This document shows, in pieces, positions 1-6,358 of a DNA stretch of 15,516 bases. The stretch lies in contig JANXEC010000008.1 of assembly GCA_025058915.1 (NCBI GenBank), positions 1-15,516 of the forward strand, in the 5' to 3' direction. Below the pieces are notes generated by a model. It did no database searches. It was not told the DNA's origin and was given only the letters and a program-made list of their open reading frames with translations. Source of the DNA: Microcaldota archaeon (GTDB lineage Archaea; Micrarchaeota; Micrarchaeia; Anstonellales; J096). The translations under genes and the position numbers were made by a program. Within the stretch, counting starts at the first letter, position 1, and every line of letters starts with the position of its first letter.

Positions 1-22
1 CATATTCTGACAAAGAGCAAAC

Positions 23-886
23 ATGAGCCTATATCAGAAGATCCTAGAGAGAATTCAGAGTGTGATCATAGTGGATGTGGATATGAAGGATGTATGTGAG
101 AGTATAGAGGAGCTTATCAGGGAGAATGGTTATAGATTGGCATTCCCTGTGAATGTTTCTATCAATGAGGTTGCTGCCCATTCTACTGCATCTCCAAAGG
201 AGACTAGAACAATCACAGACAAGGATCTAGTTAAGATAGATTTTGGATACATATCTGAAAACGGAATTATTGACTCTGCAGTTAGTGTGAATCTGGATGG
301 TAGACACAAGGAATTGATAGATGCTGTTGAGAGTGCTGTAAACAGGGCAATACATGCAATGAAGCCTGGTGTTAGGATAGATGACATTTCAGGAATCATA
401 CAAGATACAATAATATCAAAAGGGTTTAAGCCTATCACAAACCTGACAGGTCATAGGATATCAGATAATCTAGTACATGATGAACCTTCAATTCCTCCTG
501 TTAGGAGTGGGGAGGATTATGTTCTCAGAGAGGGGGATAGGTTTGCTGTGGAGGTTTTTGCAACATATCCAGATGGGAAGGGGGAGGTTGTTGAGAGTAA
601 CAGAATTGAGATATTCTCGATAATCGATCTGAATAAATCTCGAGTACCCCGAAGATCTCTTCGAGTATATGAATATATACTCATGAACTATGGGTTCTTG
701 CCATTTGCTAGAAGATGGATATCGAAGGAATTCGGTGAGAGTGTGACCAGATCAGCTCTAGGAGATTTGATGTTCAACCAGATGATCGAGGCATATCCAG
801 AACTCGTTGAGGGAAATGGTAGACCAGTTGCACAATACGAGAGAACTGTGATAGTAGAGAGAGAAGGGGCAAGAGTACTGGAATGA
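23..886 (+). CDS. map: Type II methionine aminopeptidase
   Basis: Removes the initiator methionine from nascent cytosolic proteins. It has the two-metal 'pita-bread' fold of archaeal and eukaryotic MetAP2. All five metal ligands are visible: D73 and D84 (spaced 11 apart), H144 in TGH, E177 in FAVEVFA and E273 in QYE. Pocket histidines H53 (AAHSTA) and H152 (VHDEP) are also present, as is the AFPVN motif around residue 40. At 287 residues it is near the usual archaeal length of about 295, with a slightly short N-terminus. The ATG is the only in-frame ATG after a TGA at 8-10, so the start is firm. No Shine-Dalgarno (SD) sequence is seen in the 22 bases available. The stop codon abuts the 3' end of the opposite-strand tRNA gene with no base between them. 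Confidence 0.96.
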   Translation: MSLYQKILERIQSVIIVDVDMKDVCESIEELIRENGYRLAFPVNVSINEVAAHSTASPKETRTITDKDLVKIDFGYISENGIIDSAVSVNLDGRHKELIDAVESAVNRAIHAMKPGVRIDDISGIIQDTIISKGFKPITNLTGHRISDNLVHDEPSIPPVRSGEDYVLREGDRFAVEVFATYPDGKGEVVESNRIEIFSIIDLNKSRVPRRSLRVYEYILMNYGFLPFARRWISKEFGESVTRSALGDLMFNQMIEAYPELVEGNGRPVAQYERTVIVEREGARVLE

Positions 887-979
887 TGCCGGTGGAGGGA
901 TTTGAACCCTCGGCCTCCAGGTGGCACCGGATATTGATTCCTTATGAGTCTGGCGCTCTACCTCCTGAGCTACACCGGC
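887..979 (-). tRNA. Elongator tRNA-Met (CAU) with an intron
   Basis: On the minus strand the sequence folds as a class I tRNA. The acceptor stem is GCCGGTG/CACCGGC, the D-stem GCTC/GAGC with an AGGAGGTA loop, and the T-arm GAGGG/CCCTC with a TTCAAAT loop. The variable loop has five bases, the discriminator is A, and CCA is not encoded. The anticodon loop reads CTCATAA with anticodon CAT (944-946). Removing 20 bases at the usual 37/38 site leaves 73 nt with a CCAG/CTGG anticodon stem and one A31-C39 mismatch. The G1-C72 pair and the D-arm argue against initiator tRNA. tRNA-Ile2 (CAU, modified to read AUA) is the main alternative. Confidence 0.9.
923..942 (-). other. tRNA-Met intron, about 20 nt, at position 37/38
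   Basis: These 20 bases lie between anticodon-loop position A37 and the 3' half of the anticodon stem. They are required to be absent for the tRNA to fold. The boundary can slide by one base because an A sits at both junctions, and the mature tRNA is the same either way. I could draw only a weak internal helix (GGA with TCC) and a CAT/GTG pairing, not a canonical bulge-helix-bulge. Elongator tRNA-Met genes with introns at this site are common in archaea. Confidence 0.75.
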
Positions 980-1002
980 TCATTTATGATCTCTAACTAA
1001 GA

Positions 1003-1012
1003 TTTTTAAAAA
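1003..1012. promoter_or_regulatory. Palindromic TATA-like box between divergent tRNA-Met and signal peptidase genes
   Basis: The 10-base perfect palindrome TTTTTAAAAA is centred at 1007.5. That is 28.5 bases from the first base of the tRNA (979) and 26.5 bases from the ATG of the signal peptidase (1034). Both distances fit archaeal TATA placement, with the signal peptidase mRNA starting at or very near its ATG (leaderless). It is the only AT-rich box in the 54-base gap. Confidence 0.7.
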
Positions 1013-1033
1013 GTTATCCATGTTATCAAAAGT

Positions 1034-1996
1034 ATGCTTGATAGGATTTTTAGATTTGATGATATGAAGATTCAGCTCCTATGGATTGGAATATTCCTAA
1101 TACTCTATTTGGTAACTAAGAACATTCTGTTTGGTATAGGTATATTCATAGTTCTCATCTATGGGTTCTATGTTGATCTAAAGAGATCTAGTCAGGAGAA
1201 AGGGGTTCAGAAGACTCTGATTGAGATGTTTATTACTGTAGGGCTGGTTGTGTTTGCAACACAGGTTATAGGTGTAGTCATAGGTACATCCACAAGCCCT
1301 GAACCAGTATTGATATTCCCTCAGAACACTTTCAGACCTATTCTCTCTGTAATACCGAGCTGTTCGATGGAACCTAACTATAGACAGGGGGATGTTCTTG
1401 TGATAGGTGATTCGAACAACATCAGAACAATTACACTATATGGAGAGTTCAGTACAAATCCTATCCTCATATATCGCAACTATACCTACAGATTAGGAAA
1501 GAGTATATGGATATACTGTCAAAACTTCAGAGATGCAGGGTTATGTAGGGAGTTCCGCAGAGAGCCTAGTGAATTTGTAGAGATATACGGAGACCTGAGA
1601 ATTTTCTATGATAGATGTTACAGAGACAATGGTACTTCTAGGGTAGAAGAGATATGTGCTATGGGTTTTGCTGTAGGTGATAAGAAATATGTTGTTGATC
1701 CGGACAACGGAGATGCAATAGTATATTCACCAAACAGAGGAGATAGTTTCTACCCATATGGTTTTATAATCCATAGAGCGCAATTCAGAATGTGTAACAA
1801 TGATAATTGTGTATATTTCACCAAAGGAGATAACAATAACATTTTCGATTTTCAATTCGAGAACGCTCCGTTCAATAGTTCCAGAATCATAGGCAAACCA
1901 GTTCTGAGAATTCCATATCTAGGTTATGTTAGGATCTTCCTAGGAGGAACTCCAATAGATACTAAAGAATGCATGTTTGTACTTAAGTATCAATAG
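1034..1996 (+). CDS. Signal peptidase I, ER/archaeal type, with a large insertion
   Basis: Membrane serine protease that removes signal peptides from exported proteins. Three predicted membrane segments (about residues 13-27, 31-45 and 62-84) precede the catalytic domain. The nucleophile is S111 in the SCSMEP motif, followed by a RQGDVLVIG box. The general base is H247 in FIIHR, where bacterial enzymes have lysine, which makes this the Sec11/archaeal type. The acidic residue is D266 in TKGDNN. The S-to-H spacing is 136 residues against roughly 35-45 usual. Residues about 130-220 are therefore an insertion; it contains four cysteines (162, 171, 195, 208). Total length is 320 residues, long for an archaeal member. 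The 3' end overlaps the convergent downstream gene by 14 bases. Confidence 0.9.
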   Translation: MLDRIFRFDDMKIQLLWIGIFLILYLVTKNILFGIGIFIVLIYGFYVDLKRSSQEKGVQKTLIEMFITVGLVVFATQVIGVVIGTSTSPEPVLIFPQNTFRPILSVIPSCSMEPNYRQGDVLVIGDSNNIRTITLYGEFSTNPILIYRNYTYRLGKSIWIYCQNFRDAGLCREFRREPSEFVEIYGDLRIFYDRCYRDNGTSRVEEICAMGFAVGDKKYVVDPDNGDAIVYSPNRGDSFYPYGFIIHRAQFRMCNNDNCVYFTKGDNNNIFDFQFENAPFNSSRIIGKPVLRIPYLGYVRIFLGGTPIDTKECMFVLKYQ

Positions 1997-2438
1997 ATAG
2001 GAATGCTCTGGGATCTCTGAACCCTAGTGTCATGATCCTGTGATTTTTATTTATTTTATCTATCAGATTCTGATCTCTGATTATTACATCTTTTATTTCA
2101 GGAACAACATCCTCCAATCTATTGATCAAAATTGCCCTGTAGAGAGATCTATCTGTCATAACTCCAGGTATACCTACCAACCTTACGTTCATAGATAGGA
2201 GATCTCTCAGAGACAGTATCTCCCTGTGTATCTCTACTTGTACATGCATTATGTAGGTCAATTTATCATAAACATCGAGGTTCTTGGTCTTGCCCCTATC
2301 AATATCCAGGTCTCTGATATGTAGAAGTGTGTATTCAGACGAGAGTTCCTTAGCTGTTTCAGTAGGATTGCCAAGAAATCTCATATCGATTGAGTAGAAT
2401 TGTTTGTCTTTCAGTATTACATACTTCCCTAACTTCAT
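1983..2438 (-). CDS. Hypothetical protein resembling a partial HisA/HisF-type TIM barrel
   Basis: A 151-residue soluble protein with no transmembrane segment. I do not recognise it with certainty. Residues about 35-70 (LLHIRDLDIDRGKTKNLD, then VQVE) follow the HisA pattern of a strand ending in DLD, then G...N, then VQVGGGIR. The glycine-rich phosphate-binding motif is replaced by VQVEIHRE. True HisA and its archaeal relatives run to about 230-240 residues, so this would be only about five strands of an eight-strand barrel. A histidine-pathway role looks unlikely; binding or structural roles are open. Its ATG overlaps the cdc48 stop (ATGA at 2435-2438), so it is probably translated by coupling to cdc48. 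A weak GAGAGG lies 12 bases before the start. Confidence 0.8.
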   Translation of the reverse strand: MKLGKYVILKDKQFYSIDMRFLGNPTETAKELSSEYTLLHIRDLDIDRGKTKNLDVYDKLTYIMHVQVEIHREILSLRDLLSMNVRLVGIPGVMTDRSLYRAILINRLEDVVPEIKDVIIRDQNLIDKINKNHRIMTLGFRDPRAFLSIDT

Positions 2439-4543
2439 ATATAGCCTCTCAGTGAGGATCTCTGCTGTTTCCTGTTCTCTATGGCGTGTATGAAATGAGA
2501 TCTGTTCACGGTATTACTCTTCTCTCTGAGTGCAGATAGGGCTGCTTCCCTGGCCACATCTGCTATGTCAGCACCGGTATATCCATCTGTGATGTCTGCA
2601 AGCTCCTCTATGTTAACATCCTGTCCTAGTGGCATCTTGGAGGTGTGAATTCTGAATATCTCTGACCTCTCCTCTCTGTTAGGAGCACCTATCTCTATCT
2701 TCTTATCAAACCTCCCTGGTCTCAATAGAGCTGGATCTATAATGTCAATTCTGTTTGTAGCTCCTATCACAAGTATCTTCCTATTGTTTTTTATACCATC
2801 CATCTCAGTTAACAACGCATTCACTACTTTCTGCTCAACTCTGTTACTCTCGTCTCCACTCCTCACTGATGCAATCGCATCTATCTCATCGATGAATATA
2901 ATACATGGAGCTGTCTGTCTTGCTTTCTTGAATATTTCCCTTATGTTCTTCTCACTCTCACCGACCCATTTACTGAATACCTCAGGTCCATTGATTGCTA
3001 TGAAATTCGCACTTGCTGCTGTTGCTGCAGCCTTGGCCAATAGTGTCTTTCCAGTTCCAGGAGGTCCATAGAGAAGAACTCCCTTCACAGGAAGGATCCC
3101 ATACCTCTCCATGATCTCTGGATGGTTCAGACTGTACTCTATGATCTCCTTCAGTTCCTCTTTGACTTTCTTCAGACCACCTATCTGCTCCCATCTCACA
3201 TTAGGTTTCTGTACATATATCTCTCTGAGAGCTGAAGGTTGTATCTGATTCATAGCAGTGTAGAAATCCTCCTCTGTAACAACTATCTTGTTGATCAGAC
3301 TCTGATCTAGTTTGTTCTGTTCGAGCATCTTCTTGAAACTCTCATCTCTCAAGTATCTTCTCAGTGCAGCTAGGGCCGCCTCCTTTGCCAGAGCTGATAG
3401 ATCTGCACCAGTATATCCATGAGTTATATCTGCTATTTTCTCCAGATCAACATTCTGCAGAGGCATGTTTCTCGTATGGATTTTTAGTATCTCAACCCTA
3501 CCGTTCCTGTCAGGAGGGTTTATCTCTATCTCTCTGTCAAATCTACCAGGTCTTCTGAGAGCTTCATCTATCTCCTCTGGTCTATTAGTAGCAGCAATCA
3601 CTATAACCTCTCCCCTCCTCTCCAATCCATCCATTAATGTAAGTAATTGTGCTACAAGTCTCTTCTCTACCTCTCCAGAGACTTCTGCTCTCTTAGGGGC
3701 AATGGCATCTATCTCATCGATGAATATTATCGAAGGAGCAGTTTTCTTTGCCCTCTCAAAGATCTTCCTCAGTCTCTCCTCGGACTCACCTACGAATTTA
3801 CTGACTATCTCCGGACCAGCTATGTGATAAAAATTTGCATTTGTCTCGTTTGCAACTGCCTGTGCAAGTAATGTCTTTCCAGTTCCAGGAGGTCCATAGA
3901 GAAGAACTCCCTTAGGAGGAGTTATGCCTAGTCTCTGGAACAGTTCAGGATATTTTATTGGCAATTCTACAGTCTCTCTGATCTTCTGTATCACATCATC
4001 CAACCCTCCTATGTCATCGTATGTGACTCTTGGTATACCCTGGAGCTCTTTGGATGTGGTTATCTCTATGACAGTATTCTCTTTGATAAGACCGGCTCTG
4101 TCTGGAGCAGTTCTGATCACTCTGAACGGAGTTGGTTCATAGAGAGGTAGTATATACACATTATCCACAGACACAGGTTTATCTACATAGTATTCAAGTA
4201 TAAGTCTCTTCAGTTCATTTTCATAGTTATGAATATCATGTTCTGTCATTATAGATACAGTTACCTTGGTGAGTGGGTTCAGAGTGACTGGTTCCAGCTC
4301 TACCACATCTCCCTGACTGACATTCAGATTCTTTCTGAACAATCCATCCAGACCAACCTGATCTGGTTCAAGCTTACCTGTTGGCCAGGCTAGTCCATAG
4401 ATCTGTTGATTACCCTTGGATAGTTTCAGCACATCTCCTGGTTTAATATCCAATCCCTCCATAGTTCTCCTATTCATCCCTACTATCATCTTACCATTGT
4501 AGGATTTATCTAACATCACAACTTTGAGCTCTATTTTCACCAT
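2435..4543 (-). CDS. cdc48: Cdc48/VAT-type double AAA+ ATPase
   Basis: Hexameric unfoldase that extracts and unfolds proteins for degradation or recycling. The N-terminal region has the double-psi barrel (about 1-85) and second N-subdomain (about 90-155). D1 has Walker A GPPGTGKT at 217-224, pore loop KFVGESE (249-255), Walker B IIFIDEID (272-279) and arginine residues in RRPGRFD (330-336). D2 has Walker A at 493-500, pore loop KWVGESE (525-531), Walker B at 548-555 and RPGRFD (608-613). All ATPase residues are intact in both rings. At 702 residues it is somewhat shorter than Thermoplasma VAT, mostly at the C-terminus, which ends SLRGYI. The gene has a strong SD sequence five bases from the ATG and its own TATA-like box. 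It is followed by the overlapping HisA-like gene. Confidence 0.97.
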   Translation of the reverse strand: MVKIELKVVMLDKSYNGKMIVGMNRRTMEGLDIKPGDVLKLSKGNQQIYGLAWPTGKLEPDQVGLDGLFRKNLNVSQGDVVELEPVTLNPLTKVTVSIMTEHDIHNYENELKRLILEYYVDKPVSVDNVYILPLYEPTPFRVIRTAPDRAGLIKENTVIEITTSKELQGIPRVTYDDIGGLDDVIQKIRETVELPIKYPELFQRLGITPPKGVLLYGPPGTGKTLLAQAVANETNANFYHIAGPEIVSKFVGESEERLRKIFERAKKTAPSIIFIDEIDAIAPKRAEVSGEVEKRLVAQLLTLMDGLERRGEVIVIAATNRPEEIDEALRRPGRFDREIEINPPDRNGRVEILKIHTRNMPLQNVDLEKIADITHGYTGADLSALAKEAALAALRRYLRDESFKKMLEQNKLDQSLINKIVVTEEDFYTAMNQIQPSALREIYVQKPNVRWEQIGGLKKVKEELKEIIEYSLNHPEIMERYGILPVKGVLLYGPPGTGKTLLAKAAATAASANFIAINGPEVFSKWVGESEKNIREIFKKARQTAPCIIFIDEIDAIASVRSGDESNRVEQKVVNALLTEMDGIKNNRKILVIGATNRIDIIDPALLRPGRFDKKIEIGAPNREERSEIFRIHTSKMPLGQDVNIEELADITDGYTGADIADVAREAALSALREKSNTVNRSHFIHAIENRKQQRSSLRGYI
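3044..3085 (-). repeat. 42-bp exact repeat inside cdc48, D2 Walker A copy
   Basis: These 42 bases are identical to 3872-3913. Both encode KGVLLYGPPGTGKT with every codon the same, in the D2 and D1 ATPase domains respectively. The identity stops exactly at the ends of the shared peptide. Confidence 0.9.
3872..3913 (-). repeat. 42-bp exact repeat inside cdc48, D1 Walker A copy
   Basis: Partner of the D2 copy at 3044-3085, with no mismatch over 42 bases. A second shared block, 23 bases long, covers part of the Walker B region of the two domains (near 2880 and 3710). Confidence 0.9.
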
Positions 4544-4548
4544 ACTGA

Positions 4549-4556
4549 ATCACCTC
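4549..4556 (-). promoter_or_regulatory. Shine-Dalgarno sequence of cdc48
   Basis: On the minus strand this reads GAGGTGAT, a long match to the archaeal 16S anti-SD (ATCACCTCC), five bases before the ATG. It is the strongest SD in the window; most other genes here have none. Confidence 0.85.
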
Positions 4557-4576
4557 ATATTTATAAACCAGGGTGA

Positions 4577-4590
4577 TTTTTTTAAAAATT
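4577..4590 (-). promoter_or_regulatory. Probable TATA box for cdc48
   Basis: A T/A run reading AATTTTTAAAAAAA on the minus strand overlaps the alaX stop codon. A start 25-27 bases downstream would give a leader of about 14 bases that just includes the SD sequence. A second TATA-like run (4558-4567) lies too close to the ATG to give an mRNA that keeps the SD. Confidence 0.5.
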
Positions 4591-5277
4591 TACTGTAAAA
4601 TACACTCTCCTATTATTCTTACCCTTGTTCTCCATCTTCACAAGTTCTATCTTGCCTATCTCTCTTAGCTCTCTTACATGTGTACCTCCATCTGCCTGAA
4701 CATCCACTCCCTCTATCTCAACAATTCTCACCCTGCTCAGTCTCTCCAAGAAGTCTCTGTTGTATAGCTTCACCAGTTCTGGTCTGGAGAGAGCATCCTC
4801 TCTTGATATGTAATATACTTTCACGAGTCTATTCTCTTGGATTATCCTGTTTGCTTCCTGAATAGCATTCTCCAGAAGATCTCTGTCAAAACTCTCGATA
4901 TTAAAATCAAACCTAGAGACATCTACATCGAGTTGATTCCCTGTGATTTTGGCACCGTATTTTGAATACATAACTCCTCCTGCCAACACATGAGCAGCAG
5001 TATGCATCCTCATCAACCTATATCTTCTATCCCAATCTATCTTCAGATGTACATGTGTTCTACTGATCTTTCCGTCTATCACATGTATCACTTCATCACC
5101 TTCCTTGTAGACATCTATCACTCTTGCATCATCTATATAACCTGTATCATTGGGCTGACCTCCTCCTCTAGGATAGAAAATGGTTCTGTTCAGTACTATT
5201 CGATTATCCTGTACTTTCACAACCTCTGCATCTATCTCTCTGATGTAACTATCATCTAAGTATATCAATTCTGTCAT
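4582..5277 (-). CDS. alaX: AlaX-type trans-editing alanyl-tRNA deacylase (medium form)
   Basis: Free-standing relative of the alanyl-tRNA synthetase editing domain, expected to hydrolyse Ser-tRNA-Ala (and/or Gly-tRNA-Ala). The N-terminal barrel carries the YPRGGGQPND motif at 35-44, the mark of the medium-length AlaX form. The editing domain has HTAAH (H92, H96) and DGGTH (H200). The position that is Cys in the CGGTH of AlaRS and many AlaX proteins is D196 here. Length, 231 residues, fits the AlaX-M group. The start ATG has no SD sequence, but a TATA-like box lies about 25 bases upstream, so it may be leaderless. It lies 38 bases before cdc48 on the same strand. Confidence 0.92.
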   Translation of the reverse strand: MTELIYLDDSYIREIDAEVVKVQDNRIVLNRTIFYPRGGGQPNDTGYIDDARVIDVYKEGDEVIHVIDGKISRTHVHLKIDWDRRYRLMRMHTAAHVLAGGVMYSKYGAKITGNQLDVDVSRFDFNIESFDRDLLENAIQEANRIIQENRLVKVYYISREDALSRPELVKLYNRDFLERLSRVRIVEIEGVDVQADGGTHVRELREIGKIELVKMENKGKNNRRVYFTVNF

Positions 5278-5297
5278 GTTTAAATTAGATCAAAACC

Positions 5298-5305
5298 TTT
5301 TTAAT
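5298..5305 (-). promoter_or_regulatory. Possible TATA box for alaX
   Basis: ATTAAAAA on the minus strand is centred about 24 bases before the alaX ATG. It overlaps the stop codon of the upstream pilin-like gene. With no SD sequence at alaX, a leaderless start fits, but read-through from the upstream operon is also possible. Confidence 0.4.
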
Positions 5306-5606
5306 CTATGCAGAAGAAAACCTGCCCAATAGAACCAGAGACATTCATTATTCTATATATGCAATATCTATCTACAGGATAACTCGATATTTTTATCTTT
5401 CTGCCTAGATATGTCATCTCTCCCAGATCCACATTATAACCATTCTGATCTATGTATCTATCACTTGCCTCTAGGAGCAAAATCTTCTGCCTGAGGAATT
5501 CATGTCTCCTGGTCTCAAAATCGATGTATGAAAAATAGTACTGAAATACTATGTATAGAATATCTATGATTATTATCGATATGATCAGTGTTTCAACAAC
5601 TCTCAT
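5301..5606 (-). CDS. Small membrane-anchored protein, pilin-like (101 aa)
   Basis: No family recognised. Residues 5-25 form a single hydrophobic helix (ETLIISIIIIDILYIVFQYY) beginning with Glu at position 5. A charged helix (about 29-48) and a short beta-rich tail follow. Two cysteines (C82, C99) in the tail could form a disulfide. The layout of a short N-terminus, E5, hydrophobic helix, amphipathic helix and small C-terminal domain recalls type IV pilins or TadE-like pseudopilins. No class III prepilin cleavage site is present. The start overlaps the end of the upstream, similarly built gene by 14 bases, and a GGAG lies about nine bases before the ATG. Probably the last gene of the block running from 7220. 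Confidence 0.72.
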   Translation of the reverse strand: MRVVETLIISIIIIDILYIVFQYYFSYIDFETRRHEFLRQKILLLEASDRYIDQNGYNVDLGEMTYLGRKIKISSYPVDRYCIYRIMNVSGSIGQVFFCID

Positions 5607-5826
5607 CGAACTCCAGCACAGATATATCTGATCTCATGTATATCCTCATCAATCTATCTGCCTGTTCCATATACACTTCATCAAACACTCTCTCCATGCA
5701 TGCACTGTAGTAGTATCTGAACTCAATTGCATCTAAATTCACAGAGATATCCACAAACCTGATCTGTATGATGATCGCAACTACTAGAAGTAAAATCAAA
5801 TACTCTAAAATCTCATACACCAGCAT
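5593..5826 (-). CDS. Small membrane-anchored protein, pilin-like (77 aa)
   Basis: No family recognised. Glu5 opens a hydrophobic helix (about residues 5-22). A helix rich in charged and aromatic residues follows, with cysteines at 43 and at the very C-terminus (77). The architecture matches the next gene downstream, including the position of Glu5, so the two may be paired minor pilin-like subunits. The gene overlaps both neighbours by 14 bases (bud32 upstream, the 101-aa protein downstream). No SD sequence is apparent, so it is probably translated by coupling. A chance reading frame is possible at this size, but the tight nesting between genes argues that it is real. Confidence 0.68.
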   Translation of the reverse strand: MLVYEILEYLILLLVVAIIIQIRFVDISVNLDAIEFRYYYSACMERVFDEVYMEQADRLMRIYMRSDISVLEFDESC

Positions 5827-6358
5827 ATCTAGCTCTAGATCTTATGTCTTGGATTCTGTTCTTCACAGCATCCGTTATTCCATATGATTCCAGAACCACA
5901 TCTTCATAGTCCAATGCTTGCGATATTGCCACTAGTATATCGTTTGCTATATCCTCTATCTTTCTACTGCGAAAACTCAACCCAAAATCTATCAAATACA
6001 GCTCATCACCATTATAGAGTATGTTATAGATTGAGAGATCGTAGTGAATTATGCCTAGTTCATGTAGATCTCTTAGAGACTTACCTATGAATCTCGCCAT
6101 TTCCCTATCTAGTTGTGGATTAGTTCCCTCTATGTATTCCATCTCAAACGAGTATTCATGTCTCTGGAACACACGAGGTACTCTGAGCTTACCATATAGA
6201 TCTCTCAAGATATTATATTCTGTTGTGGTTCTTGTCTTTCTGAGCCTGCTGTCAAGAGACTCTTCCATGTACATCCTTCTGACTCTGTCCTTTACAACCA
6301 ATCCCCTCTCTCTATCTAAATATATATAACTCTCACTACCTCGTGCTAATAATTCCAT
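5813..6358 (-). CDS. bud32: Bud32/PRPK-type atypical kinase of the KEOPS complex
   Basis: KEOPS subunit that supports Kae1 in making t6A at position 37 of ANN-reading tRNAs; it acts as an ATPase/kinase. Seen: a glycine-loop remnant ARGSESYIY (5-13), the lysine of VVK (K23), the family signature LDSRLRKTRTTTEYNIL (35-51), the catalytic loop HYDLSIYN (H105, D107, N112) and DFG (D124-G126). The C-terminus has RARY, as in the family. The catalytic loop normally reads HGDLTTSN, so G, both T and S are changed while H, D, L and N are kept. It is a free-standing Bud32 of 181 residues, not the Kae1-Bud32 fusion; Kae1 is not in this window. The start overlaps the upstream protease gene by 23 bases. Confidence 0.92.
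   Translation of the reverse strand: MELLARGSESYIYLDRERGLVVKDRVRRMYMEESLDSRLRKTRTTTEYNILRDLYGKLRVPRVFQRHEYSFEMEYIEGTNPQLDREMARFIGKSLRDLHELGIIHYDLSIYNILYNGDELYLIDFGLSFRSRKIEDIANDILVAISQALDYEDVVLESYGITDAVKNRIQDIRSRARYAGV

Noticed and set aside
688..927. Minus-strand open frame covering the tRNA-Met gene and the end of map
   Set aside because: It lies across a tRNA and a well-supported gene, and its sequence shows no domain. It is an antisense shadow.
921..950. Reading the tRNA as a class II (Leu/Ser) tRNA with a long variable arm instead of an intron
   Set aside because: No anticodon stem can be paired without removing the 20 bases, and the D-arm (GCTC/GAGC, eight-base loop) is class I.
5301..5826. 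The two small membrane proteins as one gene split by a frameshift
   Set aside because: Each has its own N-terminal membrane helix with Glu at position 5, so they look like two similar units rather than halves of one protein.
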